From Botryotinia globosa (taxonomy: Eukaryota; Ascomycota; Leotiomycetes; Helotiales; Sclerotiniaceae), in NCBI GenBank assembly GCA_014898425.1, contig RCSZ01000020.1, positions 372,001 through 436,000 of the forward strand: 64,000 bases of DNA. The letters are read 5' to 3'. Below, piece after piece: positions 23,955 to 35,049 of the stretch. The translations under genes and the position numbers were made by a program. Below the pieces are notes generated by a model. It saw only the letters and a program-made list of their open reading frames with translations. It ran no database searches and was not told the DNA's origin. Within the stretch, counting starts at the first letter, position 1; each line of letters begins with the position of its first letter.

Positions 23955-25106
23955 ATGACCCGAACCCTTGCTCAAAGGTCCTTCATTCGAAGAAGAGCCC
24001 TGAATACAAATATTGGCCATTGCGTACCATTTATCCTGAGAGACTCCAGAAACGCTTTTCGATATGTGCCGAGATCGCCATATTCTATTGGCAGAAATGC
24101 GGTGGCCCCAGGGAAATCTGAGTATCCCTCGAGGAACTTCAGGAAAGATGAAGAATCGAATACTTCGTCTGCAAATACAAAGTACGTTCCCTTAAGGGAA
24201 TGGCAGAAATCGAAAGTATGGAACAAAATATTCAGTCCACACTATGATCCCAAAAGGTTTCGACCATTGCGCCTATTAAGTACTCGTGTGCCGCTTTGGG
24301 ATATTGCGCCTGGCTGTCTTCTGTTCGTTCCCGGCGTAACCAATCTGGACCCTCGAGGCCGCGCAGAACTCGAAAGATATGGCCACATTGGCATGGCTGG
24401 CCATCCTGTCATGGTTTTGGCAGTCGATGTGAAAGGTGTTAACGAGGCTTCAGTTGCTGTGGCGACAATCAGAGCCTACTCTCAACATAAAGATGAGTGT
24501 CGATATCTTGGGTTGGACTGGTTTGATACTAAACACTTCGAGATACAACCGAGCGGCAACCACGACTTACCTCCACGACTCGAGCACAATATAAAAATCG
24601 CACGGCTATACAAAACTCCTTGTTCAAATTCATCGAATTCAGTGCGACAATTTGTTCAAACAAGCGCCATATTCACGGTTCCTTTCCAATCGTTATTAAC
24701 GGAAACCAGATGGGACCCATTAACTCATTGGTGGCCTTCATCCTGTCTTAATGGTTGGGGTAGACGTATCATAAAGGAAGATTTTATGCAAATCGCTGAT
24801 ACTGTTGGCTTCACTCCAGATCCATGGGTTAGCAGTGGTCCATACATGTGGAAGGATTTTGTCCAGAAGACTGGGATCAACACATTTGGTCTTGATATTG
24901 AGGATCCTGCGCTATACGACGAGAAAGCCTTTTACCTGCAAATGTGGGAGGAGGGACGAGAGAAGTATAACAAGCACTTCAAATTACCTTCAAATCACCC
25001 TGCGAGCGCCAATGATTATTCGCCTTTGGGGTGGGCTTTCGATCGTAAGCCCCATACAGGGCTCATACGCAGGGGAGTTCACATTGCAAGGTCTTCAGAC
25101 TTATAG
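23955..25106 (+). CDS. Unknown protein, possibly mitochondrial
   Basis: A single 383-residue open frame without introns. The first 50 residues are rich in Arg and nearly free of acid (MTRTLAQRSFIRRRALNTN), compatible with a mitochondrial presequence. From about residue 110 there is a compact-looking domain starting PLWDIAPGCLLFVPGV and containing GHIGMAGHPVMVLAVDV; the pattern of a short strand, a charged loop and a HPVMVL strand is loosely like PemK-type small barrels found fused into fungal proteins, but this is a weak impression. The C-terminal third has many Trp, Pro and His (DPLTHWWPSSCLNGWGRR). No catalytic motif is recognised. Length, continuous coding and good codon use support a real gene. 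Confidence 0.7.
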   Translation: MTRTLAQRSFIRRRALNTNIGHCVPFILRDSRNAFRYVPRSPYSIGRNAVAPGKSEYPSRNFRKDEESNTSSANTKYVPLREWQKSKVWNKIFSPHYDPKRFRPLRLLSTRVPLWDIAPGCLLFVPGVTNLDPRGRAELERYGHIGMAGHPVMVLAVDVKGVNEASVAVATIRAYSQHKDECRYLGLDWFDTKHFEIQPSGNHDLPPRLEHNIKIARLYKTPCSNSSNSVRQFVQTSAIFTVPFQSLLTETRWDPLTHWWPSSCLNGWGRRIIKEDFMQIADTVGFTPDPWVSSGPYMWKDFVQKTGINTFGLDIEDPALYDEKAFYLQMWEEGREKYNKHFKLPSNHPASANDYSPLGWAFDRKPHTGLIRRGVHIARSSDL

Positions 25107-27003
25107 AAGATTTCGCCTCGATATTCCAGCTATACCCCATACCTCCCATACCTCTACTCAAGTTTAACTCCAATAGTCTCCATCTTGCTCTTACACCCAG
25201 CCGTGGGGAACTCACGAGTGTATCATAACTGTACAACTTTCAGAAACTACCTCTTACCACATCGCATCTATTATTTTGTCGTCTAATATTCCATTTTCAA
25301 GAACCACTTTGCTTTGATGTGTCGCGGAACAAATGTGAAGGTGTGATTTACGTGGTAATTTCCATTTGTTACTCAATCTCATTGCCGAATGTATTACCAA
25401 AAACTTCCCATTACACTTGCTTAGCCATACATTATATTGCTGATACTTTGTCGAGATTGGCGCTGTATTTCGAGTTCTGTGGTTTCCATGAGCGAATGTC
25501 AAAGGTACGTGGCTTATGGTACAAGTGTGTACCTCACTCTGTCCCGATATTTTCATCTCAGCACTTTTCTCTTATTTCTTTGCCCCTTTAGCCCTGTCTA
25601 CCACTTGTGGGCTTTCAAAGCTCTTTAGAAGTTCGCCTATATTAGGAGGTGAATGGTGACGAGTCCCATTGCATCGGGCTTACCCTATAGTGTGCAATAT
25701 TGTTGAAAATCGATGTTTTCGAAAGAAGAGAATTGTCTATGCTGTCCATACTGTACACAAAGATCTTCCTTTATTACTGTGTCGAGCTTTATTATGACTA
25801 CTTCGAAGGAGGGGAAGGGACTTTTTGATATATCACTATATATCGACATACAGAACATTCGATCTAAATTGATAGATATGTTGAATGAATATATTACAAG
25901 ATTAGATCCGGAGTCTATACTCGAGTATTGCTTAAGATAGAAATATACTTGAGAGATTTATCACTTGCGCGAGCAGATTTAAAATAGAAATCCAAATCGA
26001 TTGAGCCATAATATCCCCCGAAAAAAACTACGCAATGCGACATACTAGTTACACAACTCAGAACAGGAATATCAAACTCATTCTCACTACATATCGGAAA
26101 CGTTGCAGTATCCAATGGCCACAAGCCAGTGCCGAGGTTTGCAAAGTAATGATCTATCAGATGTCGATGTTGCTTATATTGTTATCGGATGTATTGCATT
26201 ATATTCGTATGTCATTCCTGGGCTTGAAATCGTTGCTTTGGGTTGTGGAAATTTTCATATTGTCAAGTATATATAGGTCTCAGCCTCAAATCCTACCAAA
26301 GTGAGCGGGGCAAGGGGGGGGGATTTGCATTCATCAGAGAGCTGTAGAGACGTGGTACTGGATATCTGCATCAATGTGCACCGTCAGATTATACTACCTG
26401 TCAGGAACTTGTATGATTATCATTCGTTGTATCATATTGGTAGCTATTTTTGGTTTCAAAGCAATCTTATGTTGGTCATTTTTGTGATTTTCGGGATTGA
26501 TGTTGGAAACGATGTTGGATGAAGATTGGAGATGCATTGTTTAGTTACATGTTTTTTATGTGGAGGTTGAATATTTGAATCTGTACTGTTGGGTGCTTTT
26601 TTATGGTTGTGATTTAATAGTTCCAATTCTATCTGCAATACTATATGCATATGCTGTTTAGATGAATAGGCTATGAAGATCACGATGTGCATGCATTGCA
26701 CGACAAAGGAGGGTAGTAGTAGTGCCTTTTAAATTCGACTGGCGAAAACTGCTGTAGATAGCGCGGGTTCTATCACTGACTCTACGATTGGAAATCATTT
26801 CCATTCAATTTTGTTAAGAGGAAATGGCTCAAGTAAAGAGTTCAATCGCGGAAAGAAGCGTATCTTAATGAAAATAAGGTTCCATCTTTCATCCGTACAA
26901 GCCACCGCAAATCACCAAAAACTACACTTACTCACACTGACGCATACACCGTTCAACAAGTCAGCCCCCAGGAATGAGATCTCACACTCCCTCAAAACTC
27001 CAT
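25107..27003. other. Intergenic, 1.9 kb
   Basis: Holds only short frames on both strands without motifs and a G-run at about 26308-26321. I see no gene, RNA or mobile element. Confidence 0.5.
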
Positions 27004-28052
27004 CTAATCCTTCCAAAACCTCACCGCATAATCACACAACTCACTACTCCCCTCAAACGTACTTTCTCTCACCACACTCCCCGTATGCGGTGCGTTCACC
27101 ATCCAATTGCTACGCATAAAGATACCCACATGATGAACTTTATTCACACAATCACCATTTGTGCCCCAGAAGATAAAATCGCCTGCTTTGGCTTGGGCGC
27201 GGGGAATGCGTTTTCCGAGGGATGAGTGATATTGGAGTTGAGCTGTGCGAGCTGGAGGTGGAGTGTTAGTTCAGAGGGGGGACTGGGAATTAAGGGAGGA
27301 CGTACGAATGGTATATCCTTCTGCTTTGCAGATTGCATATTGTGTTAGTCCTGTTTTCGCATCGTTAGTTCATTTCACAAATCTTCACATAAAGATAACG
27401 TGAGAATTCTCCATTCACATACCCGAGCAATCAAACCCTCCGTTTGATTCCCCTTTACACCCGCCCCCACCAAAAACATACGTCACCCCCTCCTTTGCAA
27501 CGGCCGCCTGCACCACATCTTTCCCACTCGCGCTCCCCTTCTCCGCATCTTCTTTATCGCTCGTATCGCGATCCTTCACACAGCATTGCACCCCGCTATT
27601 TCCGGGACAGAAACCCGCGATGAATGATCCGCCATCACAACCATCAGTGGTATTGAGACAGAGTCCTGCAGCGCCGGTAGAGGACTGACAGGTTTGGGAG
27701 ATGCAGCATTGTGTGGTGCTTGGGCCGGGACAGTAGCCTGCGATGTTGAAGCCGTTGGTGGTGCAGGTGGAGGTGGGTTGACAAGTTCCGCTGCCTTCCT
27801 GATGGGGGTTAGTTGAGTGTTGGGGAATGGATGGGGAGATGGTATTTGTGTGGGTATTTGGGGTGTGTGGGGTGTGTGATGTGGTATTTGGGGAGTTTAT
27901 TGGGGGGGAAGATTGTGAGGGAGAAGAATATAAGTTGTACGTACAGGTGCAGTGCAGGATGTGCCTTTTTCCTCCAGAACTGGGACGGCCAAGACGGAAG
28001 CAGAAAGATAAAGGAATGTGATGAGAGACTTGAGCTGGACTTGAGAAAGCAT
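27004..28052 (-). CDS. Secreted NlpC/P60-family protein with two Cys-rich modules
   Basis: Four minus-strand exons, 28052-27945, 27798-27423, 27350-27306 and 27251-27004, give 258 residues (777 nt). Residues 1-22 form a signal peptide (LITFLYLSASVLAVP). Two similar Cys-rich modules follow, each ending in G-[YF]-C-P-G-x-[SN]-x(3)-Q-C-C. The C-terminal half is an NlpC/P60 papain-like domain: YVFGGGGCKG, catalytic Cys160 in GGFDCSGL, AGDFIFWG, His217 in HHVGIF, and Asn229 at the third polar site in MVNAPHTG. In bacteria this family cuts D-Glu-diaminopimelate and related bonds in peptidoglycan. A secreted fungal copy suggests attack on bacterial walls, with possible bacterial ancestry; both are inference. 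The start is the ATG directly before the hydrophobic stretch. Further upstream codons read in frame but are low complexity. Confidence 0.88.
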
Positions 28053-29262
28053 CTGGGATGGATGTTTACCCTTGGAGAGAGTAAAAGTAGTACTAAAAAA
28101 CAGATGAACAAATGAATGAATGAATGAATGAATGAGAAAAGGAGAAGAGTGGACAAAATCCTCCCTACTCATCTTATGATAATCACGAAGAGCCATATAT
28201 CCTCCTATATCCTCTTATATCCTCATACACACCCTCGCCCTCGCCCTCAACCACACTGAAACTTCTATACAATCTCAAGATATCCCTCACCCTGCTCAAA
28301 GGATGCAAAAACATTCAGCCTCGCACACGCGGTACGCCATCATCATGTTGCACAAAAATTCCTACCTGATAAGGACTCCTCGAAATTTCCACAATGGATG
28401 TCGTGTCCCAAGTTCCAAGACAGCTCTGATTATTTATCACATGTAGAAGGTGGGTAGGTAGATAGAAAGAGCTTACAATTTACAGGTTTATCAAGTATGT
28501 ATATGTGCATCTATGTAAGAATCCCCAGTCTATCATAGTTACAGACATGCCCAAGGATTCTCAATCCAATTCATCTCCATCCGCATCTCCGTCTTCATCT
28601 CCGTGCCAGAAACATTCAAATCCTCAAAATCCAACACACAATACCCTTTTCCCCCTCCCCCTACTGACTATACAGACCAACTACAATACTCAATCCACAA
28701 CATAACCATATACATGAATCAAAATACCCAATCTCTCTCTGTGTCTGAAAAGGGCCCCCTAAATCTTCAAAACTCACTGCTACGCCCCCGCCTGCGATCC
28801 TACCGACCCCAGATTTCACCATTCCCGCTACATGCCTACCACACGCCACATACCATATAATACTAATACGAATGATAATACTCAGCTGCCAAGACCAATG
28901 AAATTGCAGATAGGCACCCGTGAATCCTTCGTTCCCTATGTCCAGTGACCACTATCTTCACCGACCAAATGTAATGCGGTATATGTGTATAAAGTACCAA
29001 ACCAGCTGTCTAAATATCTCATCGAAATCTAGAAGATTGCAACGGAGATGTGGCATTATTCAACCAAAAGAAAAGAAACCGTGTGTGCAATTTGATTCAA
29101 TTTATCTATTTAAAGATTCCTCAACTATTCCTTTCTTCCAGGCTCGTGAATATACACGTCATGTGAGATTAATAACGCCATTTTACATCCATTCCAACCC
29201 AACCCATCGTCCATCGATCGATATATCAACCTGCTCATTTTGGATTCTTCCTCTCAATATAT
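28053..29262. other. Intergenic, 1.2 kb
   Basis: Contains a GAAT/TGAA microsatellite in the leader of the NlpC/P60 gene. Pro/Ser/Thr-rich frames at 28505-28860 come from C-rich simple sequence and have no family support. Confidence 0.5.
28103..28136. repeat. TGAA tetranucleotide microsatellite
   Basis: About seven AATG units lie 55-85 bp upstream of the NlpC/P60 start codon, within its leader or core promoter. Confidence 0.85.
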
Positions 29263-32207
29263 CTAAGCGACACCACCTTCCTGTCCTTCGATTCCACCCA
29301 TACCACCCATCTGTACTTCCGATCCACCAGTCTCTTCGCCCTTCTCAATCTTTTCGGCTTTAACATCCACACCTCTATTAGCTACTTGCTCTACACCCGC
29401 AGCCAAGGTATCGTAAGGTCCCTCTCTAATTTGTACATCTCCATCTCTCTGGTCGCCTTTCTTTGCTTCTGTGGCAGCCGCACCCTCTAATCCACCATCA
29501 ACATCAACTTTGATCTCTCCGTTCTCAATCTTGAATCCTGGAGCTACCTCCATCTTGGTTTCTCCTCCCTTCTTAAGCTCCGCTTCCCTTTGAGCTCCCA
29601 CTGAATTGTTAACCAAAGGTGTGGTGTCATTGAAAATCCTCAATAACATGGCACTTCTGTCCTCCTTTGCCAACATCAAATTGAGCGAATGCATACTTCT
29701 CCACAAAGGAAGGACCATTCTCTCGGTGAAAGCATCTTCGCCTTCACTTGGTTCAATTCTCAAAATACAACATCCCATTCCGATATCTCTTACTCGTTCT
29801 CCAATCTCTCCAAGTTCCTTCCACGAGTCGCCTGATACTTTCGGGAACATCTCAATTAAGAGAGTTCGAAGAGTCTCTTTCTTAGACAAGTTGACAACTC
29901 TTCCCTCTCCGACATAACCTTGAAGAATTGGCATACCTTCAGATTGGATACGCCATCTGCAAACACCTTCGCCTTGTACATCTTGTTTCATGAACATCTT
30001 AACACCAGCATGGACGAACTTTATTCCCTTTCCTTCATTCTCGCTTAAGATATCTCTAATCAACGCAGTTGTGTAGTAAATGGTCTTGGCTGGTTCACCA
30101 GTTGCATTTCTGACTAAGAATCTATCTCTTGGGAACTTCTCACTCAATTTGTAGAACGATTCAATATCTTGAACTTGAGAGTGGTCACCGGGAATGTATT
30201 TGAATGCCTCTTCAAATGCTTGATTTTGACCGTACTTGTTGAGAAGTTTCTTTGGTGGAGCATCGGCTCGTAGATCGCCTGGACGGGTTGTGAGGTCTAG
30301 CTCTGCGCCTGGTGGTGGTGGGTAATGTTCCGTACGACCCTCGGTGGGTGCATGAATTTCGGTATCTTCCGTTTTTAATTTTTTATTCTCAATAGCGGCA
30401 TCCATTTCGGTGTCTTCGATCTCTGAGGCAGGACGCTTAGAACCAATGATGTGGGTTGCATCAGATCCAGTTTGTTCTTGGTTTTGACGTGCTGCAGGTG
30501 TGGGTTCATCGAGAGTAGATGTGGTGGGGTGAGTAAGTTCATCAGCTGCCTCAATTTTCGGTGCGACAGTCTCACCATCCTTTGGAGCGGGAGCAGACTC
30601 GATCTCATCAACAATTGCTGTGATGGGAGGTTTTGGTGCAATCTTTCTATTTTCGGATTCTGGCTTTGCCTTGAACTCAGCTTGTTTCTCCAAAATTGTG
30701 ATGAAGAAACCACCAGTATCTTGCAAATGTGCGTAAACGCGCATGCATTGATCCAAAGGAACACTTGACATAGATTCATCAGTTGGTGAAAACATTCCCT
30801 CAACCAATCTACCAGTCCAGTCATCTTGTCCATTTTCTGCAATGAATTTTTGCAATTCAGCCCAGGATTTCCAAACACGACCTTTCTTATCCATGACGGT
30901 CCAAGTCTTCAAACCTGGTCTTCTCTTGAGTAGAGGTAATTGATCATCGCTAGATACCAATTTAACCTTCTCAGGTCCACCGCATCTTTCAATGGCAGAA
31001 GCAACGACCGCCTCGTTCTCAATAGGGTTCATACTACAAGTAGAGTAGACAACACGTCCACCAACCTTGAGCATTTGGAGAGCTCTAACCAAAATGCGAA
31101 CCTGTGTGACGTAAAGTCCAAGTGCATTGCCTGGATTCCAATCCTTCCACAAATTGACATTCTTTCTGGTTGTACCATCTCCAGAGCAAGGTACATCGGC
31201 CAAAATTCGATCGAATTTGAGGTATCGGTTGGTCGCGGGGTTTTCTGGCGTAGGTGGAAGCTTGATTGATGGAAACATAGTAGCATCATGATTGGTGACG
31301 ATAAGATTGGGGGATGAAAGTCGTTTAAGTTGATGGATCAACATGTGACTTCTTTTGTAGTCGGCATCATTGGCGATCAATAAACCTGTAGCTCTTCCAT
31401 CATCACTTGGATCAAGCTCCAATTCTGCGTCTGCGCTTCCGTCTCCTTTCAAGACTGCTTGAACTCTGTTTTCCTCTCCATGATGTACCATTTCCAACAA
31501 TTGAGCTGCCTTGCTTCCTGGAGCAGCACACATATCCAAAACTGTCATTCCAGGTTTCAAGTCCATAACCAAAGGTGGAATCATGCTGACAATCTCCTGT
31601 CTACTAATATTTCCGACGCTGGTTTCTGAAACCAAGAATTTCTGGAATTTGGCAAAGGGGGGAGATTTTCGAATGACAGTTTTCGATGTCTTCATCGACC
31701 ATGCGAGCTCATCGGGATACCATGGAACTGGCATTGGAGGTTCAACTGGACTACCATCGAATTGCTTGATTTCCGAAATTTCAGGAATATATCGCTCTTT
31801 CAATTGTTTTTGAACCGCAATTGCATGACTAAAAATTGTTAGAAAAGTGTGCCAGGCCAAAAATACTGATTTCAAGAAGTTATAATCAACGCAATCGAGT
31901 GACATACCCTTTTGACCCCGCAAATCGAAAACTATTTGGTAATTCTCTCTTCAACGCTCCCCAGAACTCTTCTTTCTCTGCCTCTTCCAAATTCAAAAGT
32001 TCATTATAATATCTCTCGAATTTTTCGTTGGATTTTGGAACTTTCTCAAAGCTGCATCGAGTGTCGACTTGATTATCTCTTGATCTTCCACCATTTCTAC
32101 CACCTCGTCCTCCTCTGCCGCCACGACCTCCCTGTTAAACATTAGATATTTTGATTATGTCAATTGAAAAATGGGAGTTGAAAGCTTACCTTTCCACGTT
32201 GACCCAT
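29263..32207 (-). CDS. NCL1: tRNA/RNA cytosine-5 methyltransferase (NSUN2/Trm4 type)
   Basis: Exons 32207-32190, 32131-31908 and 31828-29263 give 935 residues; the first exon encodes only MGQRGK. The enzyme places m5C in tRNAs in the nucleus using S-adenosylmethionine. A Gly/Arg-rich start (GGRGGRGGRGG) is followed by the RsmB/Nop2/Sun fold: AdoMet loop LDMCAAPGSKAAQLLE, DRILADVPCSGDGT with the release Cys, and VVYSTCSMNPIENEAV with the nucleophilic Cys. LWKDWNPGNALGL and DTGGFFITIL are typical of the Trm4/NSUN2 branch rather than Nop2. An acidic Pro/Thr-rich linker in the middle is followed by a conserved C-terminal domain (HAGVKMFMKQDVQGEG) and a Glu/Gly-rich end. It lies head-to-tail downstream of RPB5 with a 1-kb gap. 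Start ATG is supported by the RGG region continuing across intron 1. Confidence 0.92.
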
Positions 32208-33204
32208 TTTCAATTAATTGGGTTGATTGAAAAATGGATTTATGGAAATTATTGAATTTGCGCAAAATCAAGCTGTGTCTTTCAGTCGCAAATGATGATA
32301 AAAATTAAATGCTGAAGGTCTACCGGAACAACTGATGATCCGAACGTCCGAGATCACCCCTAGTGAGGAACCAATTATATACAGAGTACTTGGGCCGAGC
32401 GATTCATGCAGTCCATTCATCTCATCCTGAACCAGAGAGTCCAAAGTCAGGACTATCATAACAACAATTACACACATGTTAGAATCACTCAGCATAGCAA
32501 AACTTATATGAACAAGATAACAAGAAATCCATTCAAAATATAGAGCAAATATGGATATGCCTATCATATCACGTTTTCAACACTTTTCAAAGTTCTATCA
32601 CAATCAATAAAGATAGCTAAAGATAACTAATGAAGAAAGAAGAGGGAGGGGGGAGTGGTACTGGTGAGCTAGAAGATTAGCGTCCATACATAATCATTTA
32701 TCTCTTTTTGACCTGGTTTCAAGAAGAATCATGACCTTGACAGAAGTGAGGACAGCACTTCGGATGTGACTGAAGCGGAAATCAGTGGTGAATCATTAAG
32801 ACTAGAAGACGAGAGTGAGAGCAGGGAAATCTCAATGAGGTTGCAGGTTTAGGATGTTTGTATCTCACATCTCCAGAGAACCTACAACGGAGACATTATT
32901 GATAATAAGCCCTTAGGCCAGCTCGGGGATGACTGGAAGGGAAGTTCTTATAAGCTTGTCAAAGAGTGAGCCTAATTTCTTAGAACTGTAGTATAGATCG
33001 AATTGTAAAGCTCTGAAACGATCAGAAATACACAGAACAAGAAATTCAATATCAAATTTCGTGTCTAAAGGTGATGCCTCCCGGAAAGCCAAAATAGACA
33101 ATCTCATCCTCAATCTCTCTTCCATCCTATTACGCCTTCCCCAAATATGCAATTTTCCCAATAAACTCCCTAGTTATTAACACAAAATCATCTGTCCAGC
33201 TCCA
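32208..33204. other. Intergenic, 1.0 kb
   Basis: NCL1 promoter and RPB5 3' flank. Short frames at 32268-33161 have no motifs. Confidence 0.55.
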
Positions 33205-34048
33205 TTATACGCACAATCTGTAACTGGCATAACGACCAGCAGTTTCCGACTTTCTGATAATCTTAACAACCTGCCCTCTTCTCAATCCTAGATACTTCGC
33301 GACTGGATCGGCAGCTTGAATACGTGGAAGTTGAGTATCCTTCAATCTATATCTTGACAACAGCTTGGCCCTCTCTTCTCTACTCAATAAAACATGCTTG
33401 GGAACCAATTCATGATGTGTAATATTGACGAGTAGATCTTGCTCGACGAAAGTCTCGATTCTGGTCTCGGATGCGACAGCGGGAATAATCTTTTGAGCGG
33501 GACCTGATGGTGCAACAGGTGCGATGAGAATTCCAGCCGAGAAGTTATGTTGAGAAAGATGCTGGGCGAACGTTCGCATTTGTTTGATTCCAATGGAAAC
33601 ATCAGTTACCATGAGAAACTCAACCCAGATAGTACCAATTTCTGAGGTAGTTGGGTTTGGGTTCTCTGCGGTTGGCGCAACTGCGTACTTGGCAATCATA
33701 GCTTCACTTGGGGTCGCGGAGAAGTTCATTTGGCGACGACTAAAGAGGTGAATTGTTAGTTCATAAGATTAGAGAAGGTATTTCAAACCAGGCGGAGATA
33801 GAAAAGCCAATATGTGTCGAGAAAATTTACTGAGATGAGAAAGAAAAGGGCGCATACTCAACACTTCCATCATTACTGGTGAACTTGCTCTTAAACGTAT
33901 CAAAGCTCATGTTGACTTCCTCTTCAGCGAGAAGATAACCCCGATCCTGGACCATCTCGTGTACAGTTCTGTAACATCTCCAAAGCTTTGCGGCCTCTCT
34001 ATCAATTCCATCCCGTTGCTTTTGCGCGCGATCCTCGTCGTCAGCCAT
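33205..34048 (-). CDS. RPB5: RPB5, subunit shared by RNA polymerases I, II and III
   Basis: Exons 34048-33858 and 33739-33205 join in phase 2 across a 118-bp intron and give 241 residues. N-terminal AAKLWRCYRTVHEMVQDRGY is the jaw-domain start of Rpb5, and the C-terminus LPRIQAADPVAKYLGLRRGQ followed by VVKIIRKSETAGRYASYRLC is the near-invariant assembly domain that is homologous to archaeal RpoH. HHELVPKHVLLS is another family block. Yeast Rpb5 is 215 residues; the extra residues lie in the jaw domain. Works in the nucleus in all three polymerases. Divergent from BFR1 with about 1 kb between start codons. Confidence 0.96.
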
Positions 34049-34320
34049 TTTGAAGATTTGGTTACTAGGTTGAAGAAGAAAGGAAGATTAAATTGCAAGG
34101 TCCCAAGATGATCGCGCAAAGAAGAAGAATCTCGTCCTACAAGAAGTCCCTGGAATGAGACAGAAGGAGATTGCGGGAAGTTGATTGTAGATTGACTTGT
34201 TGATGGAAGTTCAGATTCAGTCAAGGGCCCTTTGTAAATATTTTGACGCTAGTGGCTCAAAAAAAGTTCAAGCAGAGTTGAACTGCGAGTCCATGCATGT
34301 TTGGGGAAGTCACATGATGT

Positions 34321-34350
34321 TTGAGGCTGGTTGAGGCTGGTTGAGGCTGG
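34321..34350. repeat. Three tandem copies of a 10-mer
   Basis: TTGAGGCTGG occurs three times in a row about 270-300 bp upstream of the RPB5 ATG. It may be simple slippage or a cluster of factor sites. Confidence 0.9.
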
Positions 34351-34681
34351 TTTACACCGACTTACCGACTTACTGACTTGCTGAGTGGCTTATTAGACTA
34401 GACTGTAAGTAAACTTTGAACTTTTTGATCAGTCGAGATTGAGTGCTAATTGCTGATGGACTGGTTATGTGATTACTTTGGATGATTTTCTAGAGTGTTT
34501 AAGTTGACCTTGGGATATTCAAAAAAGTGTACTGTCTCGAAGGAGCTGTATAAAGTAGACCTTGGGCGTCCATAGATAATACTGCTAGGTAATTCCTGAC
34601 TAATCCTTCCCCCAATCTGATTTCACAGTTATTAATGTACCTAATACACAAGACACAAGACACAATACATAATACAATCAA

Positions 34682-34735
34682 TAATACAGCTAATACAGCT
34701 AATACAGCTAATACAGCTAATACAGCTAATACAGC
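34682..34735. repeat. Six tandem copies of a 9-mer
   Basis: TAATACAGC repeats six times with a 9-bp period, about 315-370 bp upstream of BFR1. Because the period is a multiple of three the complementary strand reads as an AVLAVL frame, which is not a gene. Confidence 0.9.
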
Positions 34736-35049
34736 CAATAGAACTCCGAGAGCCAATTAAAAGCTTACCTGTCATCCCACAACTTAAAAAAAAGAATAAT
34801 TTACTAATATAATTAATCTTTCCCTTAACCTTGTCAAACTAACTTATAAACTGTCTACCCGGAATGCCCTCTACCTTTTTCTTATATTCATACTTGGTTT
34901 CTATACTACAATAAGTATACATAAAATACTGTGTCCTTTTCCTCAAAGTGTCATATCATATTCTTTTTTTCTTTTGGTGTCAAGTTAATTGAGCATTTAC
35001 TTGTTCATTACATTTCCAGTAGCTTGTCATAATCCCACCCAAAAAAAAT

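Larger units (their letters stand above)
34049..35049. other. Divergent promoter region RPB5/BFR1
   Basis: Contains two small direct-repeat arrays (listed separately) and no gene. The frame at 34499-34756 is a by-product of the 9-bp repeat. Confidence 0.6.

Noticed and set aside
28505..28860. Pro/Ser-rich frames downstream of NCL1
   Set aside because: Low-complexity C-rich DNA open on both strands; no splice partner or motif.
34499..34756. Frame coding AVLAVLAVL
   Set aside because: Direct product of the 9-bp tandem repeat; no start context or conservation.
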